32,730 nt of DNA from Tenebrionibacter intestinalis (lineage in GTDB: Bacteria > Pseudomonadota > Gammaproteobacteria > Enterobacterales > Enterobacteriaceae), in contig NZ_JAEPBH010000042.1 in NCBI RefSeq assembly GCF_016632365.1, positions 929 through 33,658 on the forward strand, given 5' to 3'. Made by a program: the position numbers and the translations under genes. The notes under the pieces are model-generated. The model made no database searches. It had not been told where the DNA came from and saw nothing but the letters and a program-made list of their open reading frames with translations. Positions 31,055 to 32,730 of this stretch are shown in pieces (the stretch's first letter is position 1; each line of letters begins with the position of its first letter).

Positions 31055-31138
31055 CAGATTCTCGGTTCCGTATTTCGGTTTGGTTAAAGCGTCGTTTGCC
31101 GTTTCGCGGCCGCAATATCGCGGCAGGGCGAACGTTCA

Positions 31139-32074
31139 TTACGTTGTCTGTAGCCCAAAAAATTCACGGGCTGTTATTTCGTCCCGGGCGATTTGCGCCT
31201 TTAGCTCATCCAGCGAGGAAAACCGCTGTTCACTGCGTATTTTTTTGCGTAACACAACATTGATATGGCGGCCATACAGGTCCATTGCAATATCCAACAG
31301 GTGAACTTCCAACTGTTGTCTCATCCCGGCCACCGTCGGGCGAGTGCCGATATTGGCGACGCCCGGCAGCGGCGTCGCGCCAATGCCTTCAACCTCAACG
31401 GCGTACACGCCCCTGACAGGGGAAACCTGGCGGCGCAGCGGCAGATTCGCCGTTGGGAACCCCATAGTGCGCCCCAGTTTGTCGCCATGAACCACGCGCC
31501 CGCAAATAGTAAAAGGGCGGCCCAGCAGATTCTCAGCAAGCGCGAGATTATCCTGCGCCAGCGCCTGGCGCACTGCGGTGCTGCTAATACGTATGTCGCC
31601 TTCACAGAAGGCGTCGGCGCTGATAACGCTAAAGCCATATTCCCTGCCAGCCTTCTGTAATAGCAGGAAATCTCCCTGGCGGCCCGCGCCAAAGCGGAAA
31701 TCATCCCCCACGGCCAGGTATTGCACGCCTAAGCGCCCCACCAGCAGATCGCAAACAAAGTTCTGCGCCGTCAGCGCGGCGAAACGGCGATCGAAACGCA
31801 CGCACAGCACCGCTTCAACGCCGCATTGCGCAAGGTAGCACAGTTTTTCACGCAGACGCGTCAGGCGAGCAGGCGCGCGCTCGGCAGCGAAAAGCTCAAG
31901 CGGCTGCGGCTCAAAAATCATCACCATCACCGGCAGATTGCGCCGGCGTCCCTCGTACGCCAGGCGTTTTAACAAAGCCTGGTGCCCACGGTGTACGCCG
32001 TCAAAATTACCAATAGTCAACACACAGCCGCGATGGTCGGGGTTGAGATTATGTATGCCGCGTATCAGCTTCAT
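31139..32074 (-). CDS. ribF: Bifunctional riboflavin kinase/FAD synthetase
   Basis: The 311-aa protein (E. coli 313) has an N-terminal FAD-synthetase nucleotidyl-transferase domain with GNFDGVHRGH at 23-32 and RISSTAVRQAL near 160. The C-terminal riboflavin-kinase domain carries GRTMGFPTANL and GVANIGTRPTV. It converts riboflavin to FMN and FAD. The ATG gives the canonical MKLIRGIHN start. It is first of the leftward ileS cluster and divergent from rpsT. Confidence 0.98.
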   Translation of the reverse strand: MKLIRGIHNLNPDHRGCVLTIGNFDGVHRGHQALLKRLAYEGRRRNLPVMVMIFEPQPLELFAAERAPARLTRLREKLCYLAQCGVEAVLCVRFDRRFAALTAQNFVCDLLVGRLGVQYLAVGDDFRFGAGRQGDFLLLQKAGREYGFSVISADAFCEGDIRISSTAVRQALAQDNLALAENLLGRPFTICGRVVHGDKLGRTMGFPTANLPLRRQVSPVRGVYAVEVEGIGATPLPGVANIGTRPTVAGMRQQLEVHLLDIAMDLYGRHINVVLRKKIRSEQRFSSLDELKAQIARDEITAREFFGLQTT

Positions 32075-32248
32075 GGCAAGCTCAGAACAGTGGAAATCGG
32101 CGGATTATACCTTGTACAGCCGGTAAAATTAACCGGCGAATAGCCCGTTTAGCATAAAGCTGCAATGATTTCATCATTATGTTCAGCGCAGCGGGCCGGG
32201 ATACGGAATTTTATGGCCTAAAGGCTGTATTCGCACGCGGCAAGCTGG

Positions 32249-32254
32249 TAGAAT
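32249..32254 (+). promoter_or_regulatory. Possible -10 of an upstream rpsT promoter (P1)
   Basis: TAGAAT stands about 90 bp upstream of the rpsT P2 promoter, where E. coli has a weaker rpsT P1. No good -35 is evident. Confidence 0.35.
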
Positions 32255-32314
32255 CCTGCGCCATCATCACGTAACCGGCGTCGGGAATTTACGGCGCTTA
32301 TTTGCACAAATCCA

Positions 32315-32343
32315 TTGACAAAAGAAGGCTGAACGGGCATATT
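32315..32343 (+). promoter_or_regulatory. rpsT: rpsT promoter P2
   Basis: A perfect -35 TTGACA (32315-32320) and a -10 CATATT (32338-32343) are 17 bp apart. This closely matches the main E. coli rpsT promoter. The short leader that follows ends in GGGAG before the TTG start. Confidence 0.85.
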
Positions 32344-32389
32344 CCTCGGCCTTTGAATTGTCCATACATGATTATTTGGGAGTTGGACC

Positions 32390-32653
32390 TTGGCTAATAT
32401 CAAATCAGCTAAGAAACGCGCCGTACAGTCTGAAAAGCGCCGCAAGCACAACGCTAGCCGTCGCTCCATGATGCGTACCTACATCAAAAAGGTATACGCG
32501 GCGATTGCAGCAGGCGACAAAGAAGCTGCGCAGAAAGCATTTAACGATATGCAACCTATCGTGGATCGTCAGGCGGCTAAAGGCCTGATCCACAAAAACA
32601 AAGCAGCGCGCCATAAGGCTAACCTGACTGCGCAGATCGGTAAAATGGCTTAA
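32390..32653 (+). CDS. rpsT: 30S ribosomal protein S20
   Basis: The 87-aa, very basic protein starts [20 protein letters not shown] after the initiator and matches S20 throughout. It binds 16S rRNA early in 30S assembly. The start is TTG, as in E. coli, where the poor start codon takes part in translational autoregulation by S20. GGGAG lies 7 bp upstream. It is divergent from ribF, across a 315-bp gap that holds the rpsT promoters. No convincing terminator hairpin is visible in the 77 bp after the stop, which reach the window edge. Confidence 0.98.
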   Translation: MANIKSAKKRAVQSEKRRKHNASRRSMMRTYIKKVYAAIAAGDKEAAQKAFNDMQPIVDRQAAKGLIHKNKAARHKANLTAQIGKMA

Positions 32654-32730
32654 CAGCTTCTTTATCTGCTTTGATAAAAAAACCGGCTCACGCCCTGAGG
32701 GATCCCCACAAACTCAGCGCTAATAAACCA

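Overview
The window is chromosomal DNA from a member of the Enterobacteriaceae close to Escherichia, Salmonella and Citrobacter. The species cannot be fixed from sequence alone. The evidence is a set of core genes with enterobacterial order and near E. coli lengths: carAB and dapB on one side, and ispH-fkpB-lspA-ileS-ribF with divergent rpsT on the other. carA and rpsT both keep the rare TTG start codons known from E. coli, and the carA control region keeps two promoters, ARG boxes and a PurR box.

Layout, left to right. (1) 1-1130 is a type I-E CRISPR array (19 repeats visible, cut by the window edge), with an AT-rich leader at its right end. (2) 1300-2200 holds an unrecognised, probably frameshifted ORF and a small YgdI/YgdR-type lipoprotein. 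(3) 2315-6454 is an uncharacterised catabolic cluster: a leftward operon of an MHS-type transporter, an alpha/beta hydrolase and an amidohydrolase, with a divergent LysR regulator. (4) 6504-12184 is the carbamoyl-phosphate synthase and dihydrodipicolinate reductase core. (5) 12317-19554 is a sugar module: a LacI regulator, a divergent mannose-family PTS operon headed by an unusual two-domain phosphomannose-isomerase-like protein, and a convergent pair of GPI-type cupins. (6) 19872-20597 is an AT-rich lipoprotein. (7) 20894-25695 is a second, very long CRISPR array (79 repeats, 78 spacers) with its own leader. (8) 26331-32653 is the conserved ileS block and rpsT.

In the sugar module, a PTS permease would import and phosphorylate a sugar at the membrane, and the PMI-like enzyme and the metal-complete cupin would isomerise the resulting sugar phosphate. 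Control is well marked: a perfect CRP palindrome and three copies of a GGTTA-TCGA-TAACC type operator lie between the LacI gene and the PTS operon, and half-sites of the same motif lie upstream of the cupin pair. The substrate is unknown.

Both CRISPR arrays are transcribed leftwards (leaders at the right), share homologous leaders, and have no cas genes in this window. They carry informative scars: re-acquired or duplicated spacers, a partial repeat duplication, and repeats whose PAM-derived terminal base is altered. About 14 kb of accessory DNA (LacI through the second array) separates dapB from ispH, genes that lie close together in E. coli.
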